Positions 1-8,878 of a DNA stretch of 64,000 nucleotides are shown here, in pieces (the stretch's first letter is position 1; each line of letters starts with the position of its first letter). The notes below the pieces were generated by a model. That model was given only the letters and a program-made list of their open reading frames with translations, had not been told where the DNA came from and did not search any database. Made by a program: the position numbers and the translations under genes. Source of the DNA: Paludibacter sp. GTDB taxonomy: Bacteria > Bacteroidota > Bacteroidia > Bacteroidales > Paludibacteraceae. The stretch covers positions 310,001 through 374,000 of the forward strand of contig JAFLKK010000004.1 of assembly GCA_019163375.1 (NCBI GenBank). Reading direction: 5' to 3'.

Positions 1-381
1 TTTTTTCGTACCGATACAATTAGTATTATTGTGGATGGAAAAGATGATGTAGTGGCATTGGGTATTGCCATGCCCAGCTTTACAAAAGCATTGCAGAAAG
101 CAAAAGGTCGACTTCTTCCTTTTGGATGGTATTATATGCTCAAAGCATTGAAGAAGAATGATATGGTGGACTTGTATTTAATGGCAGTTCATCCTGATTA
201 TCAAAACAAAGGAGTTAATTCTATCATGTTTGCTGAATTGATGCCACGTTTTGCAAAAAATGGTTATAAATTTGCAGAGAGTAACCCTGAACTGGAGTTG
301 AACACTCAAATGTCGGCGCAGTGGGGTAGCTTCGAGCACGTAAATCATAAACGAAGAAGAGTTTATATCAAACAACTATAA
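1..381 (+). CDS. GNAT-like N-acyltransferase, C-terminal part
   Basis: The reading frame is open from the first base, so the N-terminus lies upstream of the window and the ATG at 31 is probably internal. The stretch DLYLMAVHPDYQNKGVNS looks like the acetyl-CoA-binding motif A of GNAT folds (R/Q-x-x-G-x-G/A), followed by a helix and a late ESNPELE strand. Large Bacteroidota GNAT-like proteins commonly end this way. The substrate cannot be told from this fragment. About 140 bases separate it from nadB on the same strand. Confidence 0.7.
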   Translation, partial: FFRTDTISIIVDGKDDVVALGIAMPSFTKALQKAKGRLLPFGWYYMLKALKKNDMVDLYLMAVHPDYQNKGVNSIMFAELMPRFAKNGYKFAESNPELELNTQMSAQWGSFEHVNHKRRRVYIKQL

Positions 382-520
382 ATTAATTGATTCAAAACTT
401 ACAAATTGTGCTAACAAAATAGGGTTGGTATTTGTTCTACAAGCTATTGATCAGTTGATTCCGGCTCATTTTGTTCTAGTATGTATCGTTAAATAGCTGA
501 ACTATATCAGTTCCATTATT

Positions 521-2098
521 ATGACGCGTAAATTTGATTTTTTAGTAATCGGTAGTGGCATTGCAGGCATTAGTTTTGCCCTGAAAGCCGCACAGTATGG
601 CAAAGTAGCTTTGCTATGTAAAACTACGCTGGGAGAATCCAACACTTCGTATGCTCAGGGCGGTATAGCGTCTGTTACTTATGCCCCCGACAGTTTCGAG
701 AAGCATATCGAGGATACGCTTATTTCGGGTGATGGTCATTGTAATTTGGCTGCGGTTAAGAAGGTTGTTTACGAAGCTCCTTCACAAATTCAGGAGTTGC
801 TCAACTGGGGCGTGGACTTTGATAAGGATGAGAACGGTCTTTTCGACCTTCATCGTGAGGGTGGACACTCGGAGCACCGCATACTTCATCACAAAGATAA
901 CTCGGGTTTTGAGATTCAGGAAAGCCTTATACGCCAGGTAAAAGCGCATTCCGAAATTGAAGTGTTCGAGCATTATTTTGCTATCGAAATTCTGACTCAA
1001 CACCATTGCGGACAAATAGTTACTCACCATACACCTAATATTGAATGTTATGGTGCTTATGTGCTGGATCAGCGAACCAATAATATTCATACTTTTTTAG
1101 GCAAAATCACATTGCTGGCCACAGGTGGTATTGGAAGTGTTTACTCCACCACCACTAATCCCGAAATTGCTACCGGCGACGGAATAGCCATGGTACACCG
1201 TGCGCGCGGGGTGATTAAAGACATGGAATTCGTACAATTTCATCCTACGGCATTGTTTCACCCGGGCGAACGTCCTACCTACTTAATTACCGAAGCTATT
1301 CGTGGATATGGTGCGGTGTTGCGCACACAGGATGGTAAGGAATTTATGCAGAAATACGATGAGCGTGGCTCTTTGGCGCCCCGCGATATTGTGGCACGCG
1401 CCATCGATAATGAAATGAAAATGCGAGGGCATGATTATGTGTATCTGGATGTTACACGAATGAATGCTGAAGAAACAAAAACTCACTTCCCCAATATTTA
1501 CAAAAAATGTTTGGAGCTGGGTATTGACATCACCAAGGATTTTATCCCGGTTTCGCCCACGCAGCATTACTTGTGTGGTGGAATAGTGGTCGATCTGAAC
1601 GGTAAATCATCTATCAATCAATTGTATGCCGCCGGCGAATGCTCATGTACAGGTTTACATGGAGCTAACCGCTTAGCATCTAACTCCTTGATAGAGGCAA
1701 TTGTGTATGCCGATGCAGCTTTGAAAGATGCATTGCAGCAACTCAATTCAATTAGTTTCAACGACTGTATTCCTGCCTGGAACGACGAGGGTACATCACT
1801 TCCCGAAGAAATGGTACTTATTACCCAAAGCTTTAGAGAGGTGGAGCAGATAATGAGTACCTATGTCGGAATTGTCCGCTCTAATTTACGATTGAAACGT
1901 GCGATGAAGCGATTGGAAATTTTGTACCGTGAGACTGAACATTTGTTCGAAAAATCAGTTGTGTCGCGCGAAATATGCGAATTGAGGAATGTTATAAGTG
2001 TTGCTTATTTGATTATTAAACAAGCTATTATGCGCAAAGAGAGTCGCGGATTACATTATACTGTCGATTATCCCGAACGAATGAAAAGTGAGCAATAA
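521..2098 (+). CDS. nadB: L-aspartate oxidase NadB
   Basis: A 525-residue flavoprotein that oxidises L-aspartate to iminoaspartate, the first step of de novo NAD synthesis, in the cytoplasm. The N-terminal dinucleotide motif GSGIAG sits at residues 11-16. The SNTSYAQGGIA segment (about 40-50) and the GGHSEHRI active-site segment are typical of the NadB/fumarate reductase flavoprotein family. HLCGG-type flavin contacts (QHYLCGGIVVD) and GECSCTGLHGANRLASNS complete the FAD site. The length is normal for the family. The usual partners nadA and nadC are not next to it. Confidence 0.95.
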   Translation: MTRKFDFLVIGSGIAGISFALKAAQYGKVALLCKTTLGESNTSYAQGGIASVTYAPDSFEKHIEDTLISGDGHCNLAAVKKVVYEAPSQIQELLNWGVDFDKDENGLFDLHREGGHSEHRILHHKDNSGFEIQESLIRQVKAHSEIEVFEHYFAIEILTQHHCGQIVTHHTPNIECYGAYVLDQRTNNIHTFLGKITLLATGGIGSVYSTTTNPEIATGDGIAMVHRARGVIKDMEFVQFHPTALFHPGERPTYLITEAIRGYGAVLRTQDGKEFMQKYDERGSLAPRDIVARAIDNEMKMRGHDYVYLDVTRMNAEETKTHFPNIYKKCLELGIDITKDFIPVSPTQHYLCGGIVVDLNGKSSINQLYAAGECSCTGLHGANRLASNSLIEAIVYADAALKDALQQLNSISFNDCIPAWNDEGTSLPEEMVLITQSFREVEQIMSTYVGIVRSNLRLKRAMKRLEILYRETEHLFEKSVVSREICELRNVISVAYLIIKQAIMRKESRGLHYTVDYPERMKSEQ

Positions 2099-2141
2099 AA
2101 TCTACATTTTGGTAGAATTAAATTGATTTAAAACGAATTCA

Positions 2142-2531
2142 ATGAAGAAAACAATTACTCTTTTAGTTTTGCTTATTTCAGTTGTGACGCTTTTTGCTCA
2201 AAGTGCTGCGAAGGGAGATTTGCATGCTGCAACTCCATTTGTTGTTGTAAGGCTGGATGGGTCGCAAAACGGCTGGCCTAAGGGTGATAATGACGCAGCT
2301 ACGGCTCCCACTGTAATTGTTACGGGTAATGAGAGTGTTAGTTTTAGCGCTACAACCAGTGGTATTTTTATAACGATTATCGATGGTACTAATAAAATTA
2401 AATTGTTCGCACTTACCGGTCAGTTATTGTTTAACGGTGATTTAACGCAAGGGCGCTTCTTTATACCTACAAAGCAAGGTATTTATTTCTTAAGAATAAA
2501 TAATAAGAGTTTTAAGGTGATCTGTAAATAG
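2142..2531 (+). CDS. Tiny secreted protein ending in a T9SS-like sorting domain
   Basis: 129 residues with a clear Sec signal peptide (MKKTITLLVLLISVVTLFA, cleavage near residue 20). The last 45 or so residues (IKLFALTGQLL, then QGIYFLRINNKSFKVICK) match the type A C-terminal sorting domain of the type IX secretion system, which exports proteins across the outer membrane in Bacteroidota. That leaves only about 60 residues of mature cargo, with no recognisable domain. It starts 43 bases after nadB on the same strand. It could be the remnant of a longer secreted protein. Confidence 0.7.
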   Translation: MKKTITLLVLLISVVTLFAQSAAKGDLHAATPFVVVRLDGSQNGWPKGDNDAATAPTVIVTGNESVSFSATTSGIFITIIDGTNKIKLFALTGQLLFNGDLTQGRFFIPTKQGIYFLRINNKSFKVICK

Positions 2532-2581
2532 TGAGTGCAACTTTTAGGGCAAATGAAATTTTATCAACTAAATATAGAAAT

Positions 2582-2887
2582 ATGATCAAACACATTGTTT
2601 TTTTTGGATTGGCTGAAAGTGCAGAAGGTAAAACGAAGTTGGAAAATGCACAAATTATCAAGACTGAGTTAGAAAATTTGAAAAATCTTATTCCGGAAAT
2701 CAAAAGTATAGAAGTGGGTATCAATTCACCAAATGCCCCCAAAACGAATTTCGATATTGCATTGTATTCGGAGTTCGATAGTTTCGAAACCCTTGATATT
2801 TATCAGGAACATCCTGAACATAAACGTGTGGCAGCTTATATTGGCAAAGTAAGAACCGAGCGTGCGGCTGTTGACTATGTTGTGTAA
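2582..2887 (+). CDS. Dabb (stress-response A/B barrel) domain protein
   Basis: 101 residues from the ATG at 2582. The MIKHIVFFGL opening is the usual first strand of Dabb proteins, so this start is preferred over an upstream in-frame start at 2531 that touches the previous stop codon. The dimeric ferredoxin-like fold is supported by the alternating strand/helix pattern and the HPEHKRVAAYI segment common in the family. The biochemical role is unknown for most members. It is followed directly by a strong bidirectional terminator. Confidence 0.8.
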   Translation: MIKHIVFFGLAESAEGKTKLENAQIIKTELENLKNLIPEIKSIEVGINSPNAPKTNFDIALYSEFDSFETLDIYQEHPEHKRVAAYIGKVRTERAAVDYVV

Positions 2888-2910
2888 ACAGAAACGCAAA
2901 TGACAAACAA

Positions 2911-2946
2911 AAAAACCTCGTAGGCAATGTGCCTACGAGGTTTTTT
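2911..2946. terminator. Bidirectional rho-independent terminator
   Basis: A perfect 11-bp stem, CCTCGTAGGCA (2916-2926) and TGCCTACGAGG (2930-2940), with a 3-base loop, is flanked by an A tract on the left and a T tract on the right. It lies between convergent genes and can serve both strands. Confidence 0.9.
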
Positions 2947-2974
2947 GTGCTTTTTTTGTGCTGAGTAACTGACC

Positions 2975-3415
2975 CTACATAAACAGTCCGTTGAAATACA
3001 TCCACACGATATAACGGACAAACTTACCCACCAGCATCGAAATGGCCACTACCCACCAACGGCAACGAAAAAAGCCGGATGCTACGGCAATAATGTCGCC
3101 AATGCCCGGAAGGAATGAAAAGAAAGCAATCCAATCGCCATGTTTGTGTATCTGTGTGCTGAATTTCTCAATTTTTTCACGTTTGATGCGGAAGTATTTT
3201 TCTATCCATTCAATTTTGCCTAATCGGCCGAGATAGTAGCAGGTCATACCACCTAACCAATTACCCATTGTTGCAACAATAACACAACTCCAGGCATTGA
3301 AGCCTCCAAATACCATGGCCGAGAAAACTAATTCGGAACTAAAGGGAACCACAGTAGCTGCAAGAAATGAGGCGATAAATAAGCCAAACAGGCCTAATTC
3401 AGTAAGTCCGGGCAT
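2975..3415 (-). CDS. YqaA/DedA-like (SNARE-associated) membrane protein
   Basis: 146 residues with about four hydrophobic segments. It matches the YqaA branch of the DedA/VTT superfamily: a re-entrant FLAATVVPFSSELVF segment near residues 18-32, GNWLGGMTCYYLGRLG, and FLPGIGDIIAVASGF. DedA-superfamily members are implicated in lipid flipping at the inner membrane; what this one moves cannot be told. Its start codon is one base from the stop of the upstream membrane-protein gene, so the two form an operon. Confidence 0.85.
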   Translation of the reverse strand: MPGLTELGLFGLFIASFLAATVVPFSSELVFSAMVFGGFNAWSCVIVATMGNWLGGMTCYYLGRLGKIEWIEKYFRIKREKIEKFSTQIHKHGDWIAFFSFLPGIGDIIAVASGFFRCRWWVVAISMLVGKFVRYIVWMYFNGLFM

Positions 3416-3416
3416 C

Positions 3417-4409
3417 TTAGTTTATCAGGTATTTTGAAACGATAAAAATGATATTCAAAGCTATAAAAACAAGAAATAGAATACCATAAAAGTTATTCTG
3501 TTTCAGGGTAAATGGGTGAGCAGCTAAAAACGCAAATGTGAGGGCGATAAATGGTAAAAAAGAGGGGGCGTGCTGTTCAAAAATGATGCTTAGAATGCTT
3601 ACAGCAAAAAGGATGAGCACCAGAAAGCTAAGCTTGCTGCGGGTGTGAATAGCATCGCGACTGTAACTTGAGAACATTCCCACCAGACAAATTATCATTA
3701 TTATTGCCATCAACGAAGCATAGATAAGATTGGGCAGGGCATAGGTTGATACATCAAATTGAGAAACAGTATTATGTTTTACAAAATCGAAAATTTGTGT
3801 TGTTGGATTCAGGTAATAGGCTATGGATAAATAAAGTATCCACGGCGTAATAGTTCCAAAAATCGAGGATAAAAATGTACGTATTGAGAAGCTCTGCATC
3901 ATCATAAAACCAATCCAACAAACCGGAATTAAGAAGATAAGCGGGTTAATAATAATACTGCTCACGCTCACGAGAAAACTTCCCATAAGTGCTTGCTCCA
4001 CCGCTTTTTCATTTCGGTACATGCTAAAGATGGAGAATAAGGCAATGATAAATAACGACAGAGCCAGATGCGAACCATTGGCAATATGTGCTTCGTTCCA
4101 GGTGGCTAGCAGCAATAAAAAAATAAAAACAGGCAGAAAGGTTCTGGTGCGGATAAAGGAGAATTTATTATTCAGTTGTGTAATTAAGTATGCATTCAGA
4201 AAAGCGAACGAAAAACTAAGCAGATTGGAGAGTAATGTGTTCGGAATCAATATGGATTGAAGATAACCTACAGCTATACTTTTTACAGGCGACACGGTTG
4301 CAAGCCGGGCTCCCAGATAGGCAGACATCCACAATAAGAAACACGAAACGACCAACAGTGCTGCCAATGGTATGCTTGGGGTAATAAGTTGCTTTAGTTT
4401 TATTTTCAT
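3417..4409 (-). CDS. Polytopic membrane protein (DUF6427-like)
   Basis: 330 residues from the ATG at 4409 (MKIKLKQLITPSIPLAALLV), with about nine or ten hydrophobic helices and almost no soluble domain. An upstream in-frame ATG at 4460 would place the start inside the 4441-4487 hairpin, so it is rejected. The layout resembles the Bacteroidota-only DUF6427 family, whose function is unknown. It is cotranscribed with the YqaA-like gene. The family name is an inference from topology and length only. Confidence 0.65.
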   Translation of the reverse strand: MKIKLKQLITPSIPLAALLVVSCFLLWMSAYLGARLATVSPVKSIAVGYLQSILIPNTLLSNLLSFSFAFLNAYLITQLNNKFSFIRTRTFLPVFIFLLLLATWNEAHIANGSHLALSLFIIALFSIFSMYRNEKAVEQALMGSFLVSVSSIIINPLIFLIPVCWIGFMMMQSFSIRTFLSSIFGTITPWILYLSIAYYLNPTTQIFDFVKHNTVSQFDVSTYALPNLIYASLMAIIMIICLVGMFSSYSRDAIHTRSKLSFLVLILFAVSILSIIFEQHAPSFLPFIALTFAFLAAHPFTLKQNNFYGILFLVFIALNIIFIVSKYLIN

Positions 4410-4440
4410 AAATAGTGAAATCTTTTTATCAGTCGTATAA

Positions 4441-4487
4441 CAACAGACAAGTGTCTGCATATTTATTTTGCAGTCACTTGTCTGTTG
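4441..4487. terminator. Hairpin between dcp and the membrane-protein operon
   Basis: A perfect 13-bp inverted repeat, CAACAGACAAGTG (4441-4453) and CACTTGTCTGTTG (4475-4487), has a 21-base loop. It sits downstream of dcp on the minus strand. The T tract on that side is weak, so it may only attenuate. Confidence 0.6.
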
Positions 4488-4494
4488 GTTGGTT

Positions 4495-6591
4495 TTATTT
4501 CAATCCTCGTTTTTTCAGCAACGCATCCGGTTTCGGATTGGCACCCCTGAATTTGCGATAAAGTTTCATTGGGTCTTCAGAATCACCACGTTCCAATACA
4601 TTTTTGCGTAATGAGGTCGCTAGTTTTGGATTGTATATGTCGCCCGATTGTTTAAATGCATCAAATGCATCCGCATCGAGTACTGCAGCCCATGTGTAAC
4701 TATAATATCCTGCCGAATAACCACCACCGCTAAATATGTGGTTGAAATAGGTGCTGCGGTAGCGAGGTATAATTTGTGGAATCAAACCGATACGTTTCAT
4801 CGATGCATCTTCAAAAGCAGTTACATCAAAATCAGCCGTATCTTTTATGGTATGGTAGTCCATGTCCAGCAACGAAGCTGCAAGTAATTCAGTGTTGATA
4901 AAGCCTTGATTAAAAGTGCCTGCCAGTTGAATCTTAGCCATTAGTTCCTTTGGCATTACTTCGCCGGTTTTATAATGACGTGCGTACGTTTTCATAATCT
5001 GTGGTTCCCAGCACCAGTTTTCCATTATCTGTGATGGAAATTCAACAAAGTCGCGCGACACGTTTGTTCCCGATTGAGTAGGATAGGAGCATTGAGTCAA
5101 TAAACCATGAAGGGCGTGGCCAAATTCATGGAAAAGAGTTTCCACCTCGTCCATGTTCAATAGTGAAGGAGCGCTGGCTGTTGGTTTTGTAAAGTTTCCT
5201 ACATTGCAAATGATGGGGCGGTGGTTGATACCCTCTTTTTTATATTGATCGGTAATGTTATTCATCCATGCTCCGCCGCGTTTTCCTGCACGGGGGAAGT
5301 AGTCGGTGTAAAGAATGCCAATAAGTGCGTTAGTGGCGTCGGTAACTTCGAACACTTCCACATCAGGATGATAGACAGGCATATTGCTCAACTTCTTGAA
5401 TTTTAAGCCAAAAAGCTTTGATGCCAAATCAAAAACTCCCTGGCGGACATTTTCCAGTTTAAAATAAGGTTTCAATAGTTCTTCGTCCAAATCGTACTTT
5501 TCTTTGCGCAATTTTTCGGAATAATACCACCAGTCCCAAGCTTCAATCTTTTCGCCTTTTCCTTCTTTATCCATCATCTTTTGTAACTCGATGGCTTCTT
5601 CCTTGGCCTTACTTACTGCCGGTTCCCATACCGATTGCAAGAAGTTATACACGTTTTTGGGTGTTTTTGCCATGGTGTCGTCCAAAATAAAATCGGCCGA
5701 AGTTGCAAAACCTAATAGTTGTGCACGTTGTGTGCGCAGTTTCATTATCTTGTTGATAATGGATTTGTTATCTTTGCTGTTATTGTTGTCGCCACGTTTG
5801 CTGTAGGCAGTCAATAGATCTTTGCGAAGCTCACGGTTTTCGCTGTATTGAAGCACGGGTATAAAGCTTGCCTTTTGTGTGGTGAAAAGCCATTTGCCTT
5901 CTTGTTTATCTGCTTTAGCAGCTTCGGCAGCAGCTTGACGCACGCTTTGTGGAAGACCGGCTAAGTCAGATTCTTTATCCACTACTTTTTTATACGAATT
6001 GGTTTCGTCGAGTACATTTTGACCGAAAGCCAACTCTGCTAATCCGAGTTCCTTGTTGATGGCGCGTAACTTCTCCTTCTGAGCCGGATTTAGAGCTGCT
6101 CCACTACGAATAAAGTTTCGGTGGTATCTTTCCAGTAAACGAATCTGTTCTGCCGTTAAACCCAGTTTTGCGCGGTTGTCATATAGTTTTTTTATGCGGG
6201 CAAATATTTTTTCATTCAGATAGATATTGTCGTTATGCTCCGATAATACAGGTGAAATGTCATTGGCAATAACCGCCATTTGCTCATTTGTTTCGGCCGA
6301 ATAAAGATTGAAAAATACCGATGATACCTTTTTAAGTAAGTCGCCGCTAAAATCCAATGCCTGAATGGTGTTGGCAAAAGTAGGGGCTTTTTTACTGTTG
6401 GCAATGGCGTCTATTTCGGCTTGTTGTTGTTTAATGCCTGCGGTGAAACCAGGCATGTAGTGCTCGTTTTTGATTTGGTCGAAGGGTGGAGCACCATATT
6501 TGTTTTTGTACGTTTCAAAAAACGGGTTGTTGGCTTCTGCTGATCCCATAAGGAAAAATCCAATCATAAGGGTTAATACTGTTTTCTTCAT
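4495..6591 (-). CDS. dcp: Peptidyl-dipeptidase Dcp (M3 family)
   Basis: A 698-residue zinc peptidase that releases C-terminal dipeptides from oligopeptides. A signal peptide (MKKTVLTLMIGFFLMGSAEA) indicates a periplasmic enzyme. The HEFGH zinc motif is at residues 488-492, within LFHEFGHALHGLLTQ, followed by the SRDFVEFPSQIMENW segment that supplies the third zinc ligand region. Length and the FSGGGYSAGYYSYTWA segment are typical of the Dcp/oligopeptidase A branch. It has its own promoter (6682-6713). Confidence 0.93.
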   Translation of the reverse strand: MKKTVLTLMIGFFLMGSAEANNPFFETYKNKYGAPPFDQIKNEHYMPGFTAGIKQQQAEIDAIANSKKAPTFANTIQALDFSGDLLKKVSSVFFNLYSAETNEQMAVIANDISPVLSEHNDNIYLNEKIFARIKKLYDNRAKLGLTAEQIRLLERYHRNFIRSGAALNPAQKEKLRAINKELGLAELAFGQNVLDETNSYKKVVDKESDLAGLPQSVRQAAAEAAKADKQEGKWLFTTQKASFIPVLQYSENRELRKDLLTAYSKRGDNNNSKDNKSIINKIMKLRTQRAQLLGFATSADFILDDTMAKTPKNVYNFLQSVWEPAVSKAKEEAIELQKMMDKEGKGEKIEAWDWWYYSEKLRKEKYDLDEELLKPYFKLENVRQGVFDLASKLFGLKFKKLSNMPVYHPDVEVFEVTDATNALIGILYTDYFPRAGKRGGAWMNNITDQYKKEGINHRPIICNVGNFTKPTASAPSLLNMDEVETLFHEFGHALHGLLTQCSYPTQSGTNVSRDFVEFPSQIMENWCWEPQIMKTYARHYKTGEVMPKELMAKIQLAGTFNQGFINTELLAASLLDMDYHTIKDTADFDVTAFEDASMKRIGLIPQIIPRYRSTYFNHIFSGGGYSAGYYSYTWAAVLDADAFDAFKQSGDIYNPKLATSLRKNVLERGDSEDPMKLYRKFRGANPKPDALLKKRGLK

Positions 6592-6681
6592 TTTTTTGCT
6601 AATGGTTTTATCACAGTTTTTTTTTGCTAAACAAGGAAAAAACTGTGAGTTGTATTTTTATTAAATGCTTTATTTGTATTG

Positions 6682-6713
6682 CAAAGGTACAAATATTTTG
6701 AATTAAAATACAA
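6682..6713 (-). promoter_or_regulatory. Bacteroidota-type promoter of dcp
   Basis: On the minus strand TACCTTTG (6682-6689) matches the -7 consensus TAnnTTTG, and a TTG (6711-6713) lies 21 bases upstream, as expected for the -33 element of the primary sigma factor. The dcp start codon is about 90 bases downstream. Confidence 0.7.
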
Positions 6714-6747
6714 TAAATTGCACAAAAACCCACTAATCACAAGGAGT

Positions 6748-7680
6748 TTAGAGCGAGGATAAAATATCCAAAGCGGCAACTTTATCTTTGTTTAGTTGCT
6801 CTGTCAATTCATTCAGTCCATTGAATTTTTTTTCGTCGCGAATCTTCCGGATAAATTCAACTTCAATTTCCTGATTGTAAATGTCATGGTCGAAATCGAA
6901 TATATTTACCTCCAGACTGGTTTTGAAGTCATTACTGAGTGTAGGCCGGGTACCAATATTCATCATGCCATTATATGTACCATTATTCCAATGCAACCGA
7001 ACTGCATAAACACCCAACGGTGGAATCATTTTCTCAGCATTCTCCGGAACCAGATTGGCTGTTGGGAAACCGATTTTTCGACCAATCTTAAATCCGTTGA
7101 CGACTTTGCCTTTTACCGAGTAATTGTAACTTAACAACGAGTTTACAGAATGAAAATTGCCTCTTTGAATTTCCAACCGGATTTCCGACGAACAAATATG
7201 TTCGAACTCGGCAGTTGCATAGCGTTTGGCTTGTATCACTTCCATGCCCATGCTTTCACCATATTGCTTGTATTCGGTAAAGCCTTCCAACCGATCGTGC
7301 CCAAAGCGATGATCGTGCCCCACAAATAAGGTGCTGACTTTAAATTGGTCTTTTAAAATCGACTTTAAAAAATCATGTGCCGACAGAGCTGCCATTTCTT
7401 CTGTAAATTCAAGTACTATACAAGTATCGATACCCGTTGTAGCAAGTTGCGCTATTTTCTCCTCGAGGGTATTGAGCAATTCGGGATGAAAACCGGCACT
7501 CAGAATGCTGCGGGGATGTTTTGCAAAAGTAATCACCACACTTTGAAGGTTCTGCACTTTAGCCGAAGCAATCACCTGGTCAATCAAAAATCGATGACCA
7601 ACGTGTACTCCATCAAAGATGCCCACAGTTGCCACACAGGGCAGTAGGTTGGCGGTATTAGTATGATATATTACATTCAT
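6748..7680 (-). CDS. ribF: Bifunctional riboflavin kinase / FAD synthetase RibF
   Basis: A 310-residue cytoplasmic enzyme that phosphorylates riboflavin to FMN and adenylylates FMN to FAD. The N-terminal FAD synthetase has the nucleotidyltransferase motif GIFDGVHVGH (residues 21-30) and the FVGHDHRFGHDR segment. The C-terminal flavokinase domain starts near residue 180 with GKVVNGFKIGRKIGFPTANL. Length is standard. It sits 30 bases downstream of the HAD phosphatase gene and is probably cotranscribed with it. Confidence 0.95.
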   Translation of the reverse strand: MNVIYHTNTANLLPCVATVGIFDGVHVGHRFLIDQVIASAKVQNLQSVVITFAKHPRSILSAGFHPELLNTLEEKIAQLATTGIDTCIVLEFTEEMAALSAHDFLKSILKDQFKVSTLFVGHDHRFGHDRLEGFTEYKQYGESMGMEVIQAKRYATAEFEHICSSEIRLEIQRGNFHSVNSLLSYNYSVKGKVVNGFKIGRKIGFPTANLVPENAEKMIPPLGVYAVRLHWNNGTYNGMMNIGTRPTLSNDFKTSLEVNIFDFDHDIYNQEIEVEFIRKIRDEKKFNGLNELTEQLNKDKVAALDILSSL

Positions 7681-7710
7681 AAATCTATTTTCGCGAGTAA
7701 GAAGTACAAT

Positions 7711-8349
7711 CTATAAATGCTCGTTGATATTTGTTAGAAGGAAGCTCAAATCTTCTTTTGGGTCTACGAAATATGTCTGCATACCTAATTTCTTAGCCTG
7801 CTCAATGTTTTTTGGTCCATCGTCCAACAGTAAACATCTGTTAGCCGCTACTTGTTCCTGGTTAAGTATAGCTTCGAAAATTTCAGCATCCGGTTTCGCC
7901 ATTTTCATATCGTACGATCGGTAGCATTTGTCGAAATATTCATCGATGCTCCTGTTTTTGTAACTAAAAAAAGTTTGTTCGGCATATGGAAAATGAATGG
8001 CATTCGTGTTGCTAAGCATAATTACGCGATATTTTTTTCGCAGTTCGTACACGATATCCAGTTTTTCGGACGGAATTCTTACTAAAAAGGCATTCCATGC
8101 ATCATCAATTTCTTTGTCGGTAATGGTGTTGGTGGTCATTTTTCGGATTTCAGACCTAAATTCATCGGCACTGATTTTTCCTTTTTCCAATTGCATAAAG
8201 AATCCCGATTGTCCAAAATTACTCAGGTATTTCTCCACGTTTTCAACTCCTAATTTCTTGAAATTGAGAATTGATTGGTTCATGTCAAGGTCAATAAGTA
8301 CGCCACCAAAATCGAAAATAAGAGTAGATATATTGCTGAAATGTTTCAT
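7711..8349 (-). CDS. HAD-superfamily (subfamily IA) phosphatase
   Basis: 212 residues. Motif I is DFGGVLIDLD near residue 13, with a G in the usual second-Asp position, as in many epoxide-hydrolase-like or YihX-like HADs. Motif II is MLSNTNA, the lysine is in MAKPDAEIF, and motif III is LLLDDGPKN. A helical cap lies between motifs I and II, giving the IA layout. It probably dephosphorylates a small sugar or nucleotide phosphate. A TATCTTTG -7 element on the minus strand at 8418-8425 may be its promoter. Confidence 0.88.
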   Translation of the reverse strand: MKHFSNISTLIFDFGGVLIDLDMNQSILNFKKLGVENVEKYLSNFGQSGFFMQLEKGKISADEFRSEIRKMTTNTITDKEIDDAWNAFLVRIPSEKLDIVYELRKKYRVIMLSNTNAIHFPYAEQTFFSYKNRSIDEYFDKCYRSYDMKMAKPDAEIFEAILNQEQVAANRCLLLDDGPKNIEQAKKLGMQTYFVDPKEDLSFLLTNINEHL

Positions 8350-8376
8350 TTGTGATCAAAAAAGTGTTGGATAATT

Positions 8377-8406
8377 TTTGCGGTTTCGTAAATTTTACTA
8401 CTTTTG
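8377..8406 (+). promoter_or_regulatory. Promoter of the tRNA gene
   Basis: TTTG (8377-8380) and TACTTTTG (8399-8406), separated by 18 bases, match the Bacteroidota -33/-7 consensus and lie 40 bases upstream of the tRNA. Confidence 0.65.
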
Positions 8407-8445
8407 CATTCGCTTTGCAAAGATACTAAAATTTTCGCAAATGTG

Positions 8446-8520
8446 GGGCCTATAGCTCAGTTGGTTAGTAGCACCTGACTCATAATCAGGGGGTCACTGG
8501 TTCAAGCCCAGTTGGGCCCA
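8446..8520 (+). tRNA. tRNA with CAT anticodon (Met or lysidine-type Ile2)
   Basis: A 75-nt cloverleaf without encoded CCA. Acceptor GGGCCTA pairs with TGGGCCC (one wobble); anticodon stem CCTGA/TCAGG encloses loop CTCATAA; the T arm is CTGG TTCAAGC CCAG. The GGGCC acceptor and CTGGTTCAAGnCCAG arm resemble bacterial Ile2 tRNAs (CAT read as lysidine-AT) as much as elongator Met; sequence alone does not settle it. The D arm reads GCTCAGTTGGTTAGTAGC, one base longer than usual, and its fourth pair is broken. The 3' half from 8475 is the attachment core of the downstream element. Confidence 0.9.
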
Positions 8521-8521
8521 C
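8475..8521 (+). repeat. Left attachment site (47-bp core)
   Basis: Identical over 47 bases to 20455-20501, running from the anticodon stem to one base past the tRNA 3' end. The flanking bases differ on both sides. Integration here preserves the tRNA. Confidence 0.95.
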
Positions 8522-8534
8522 TCCTTGATAATCA

Positions 8535-8567
8535 AGCACTTACACCGTTGTGTGTAGGTGCTTTTTT
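8535..8567 (+). terminator. Terminator after the rebuilt tRNA
   Basis: AGCACTTACAC (8535-8545) pairs with GTGTAGGTGCT (8552-8562) apart from one mismatch, and a run of six T ends the structure. It belongs to the element and replaces the native tRNA terminator, now at 20514-20549. Confidence 0.85.
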
Positions 8568-8848
8568 GTTGCTTGCGAAATCGAGGTGAAATCACAATCC
8601 TTAAATTGCGACTTTTCAAAACTTTCTCTTTCAGATGAATTAATTTGCGTTTTTGCTTTGTCGGTGGGTGAAAATATCAAAACTACGGACTTCAACGCGC
8701 CAGTCTTGCCTTATCTCCTTCAATTCACTTTTACTGCTCTCTAAGGACGTTTGAACTGTTGCGGTGAAAATGTACAACTAAGCCAATAAAAAGCCTCACG
8801 CGTCTTGCAAACCGCTGAATCCTGCTAGATACGGGCGAAGCAAGTCAT

Positions 8849-8878
8849 GTCCTGTCCTATAAAATCAAGTCCTGTCCT
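8849..8878 (+). repeat. Two 10-mers spaced 20 bp apart
   Basis: GTCCTGTCCT occurs at 8849-8858 and again at 8869-8878, and a related CATGTCAC follows at 8887. Spacing of two helical turns suggests a protein-binding array close to the attachment core. Confidence 0.6.

Noticed and set aside
4410-4460. Longer start for the polytopic membrane protein
   Set aside because: The extra N-terminus would begin inside the hairpin at 4441-4487 and adds a polar segment before the first helix.
6700-7700. FMN riboswitch near ribF
   Set aside because: No conserved RFN-type stems are seen, and ribF is not led by a long untranslated region here.
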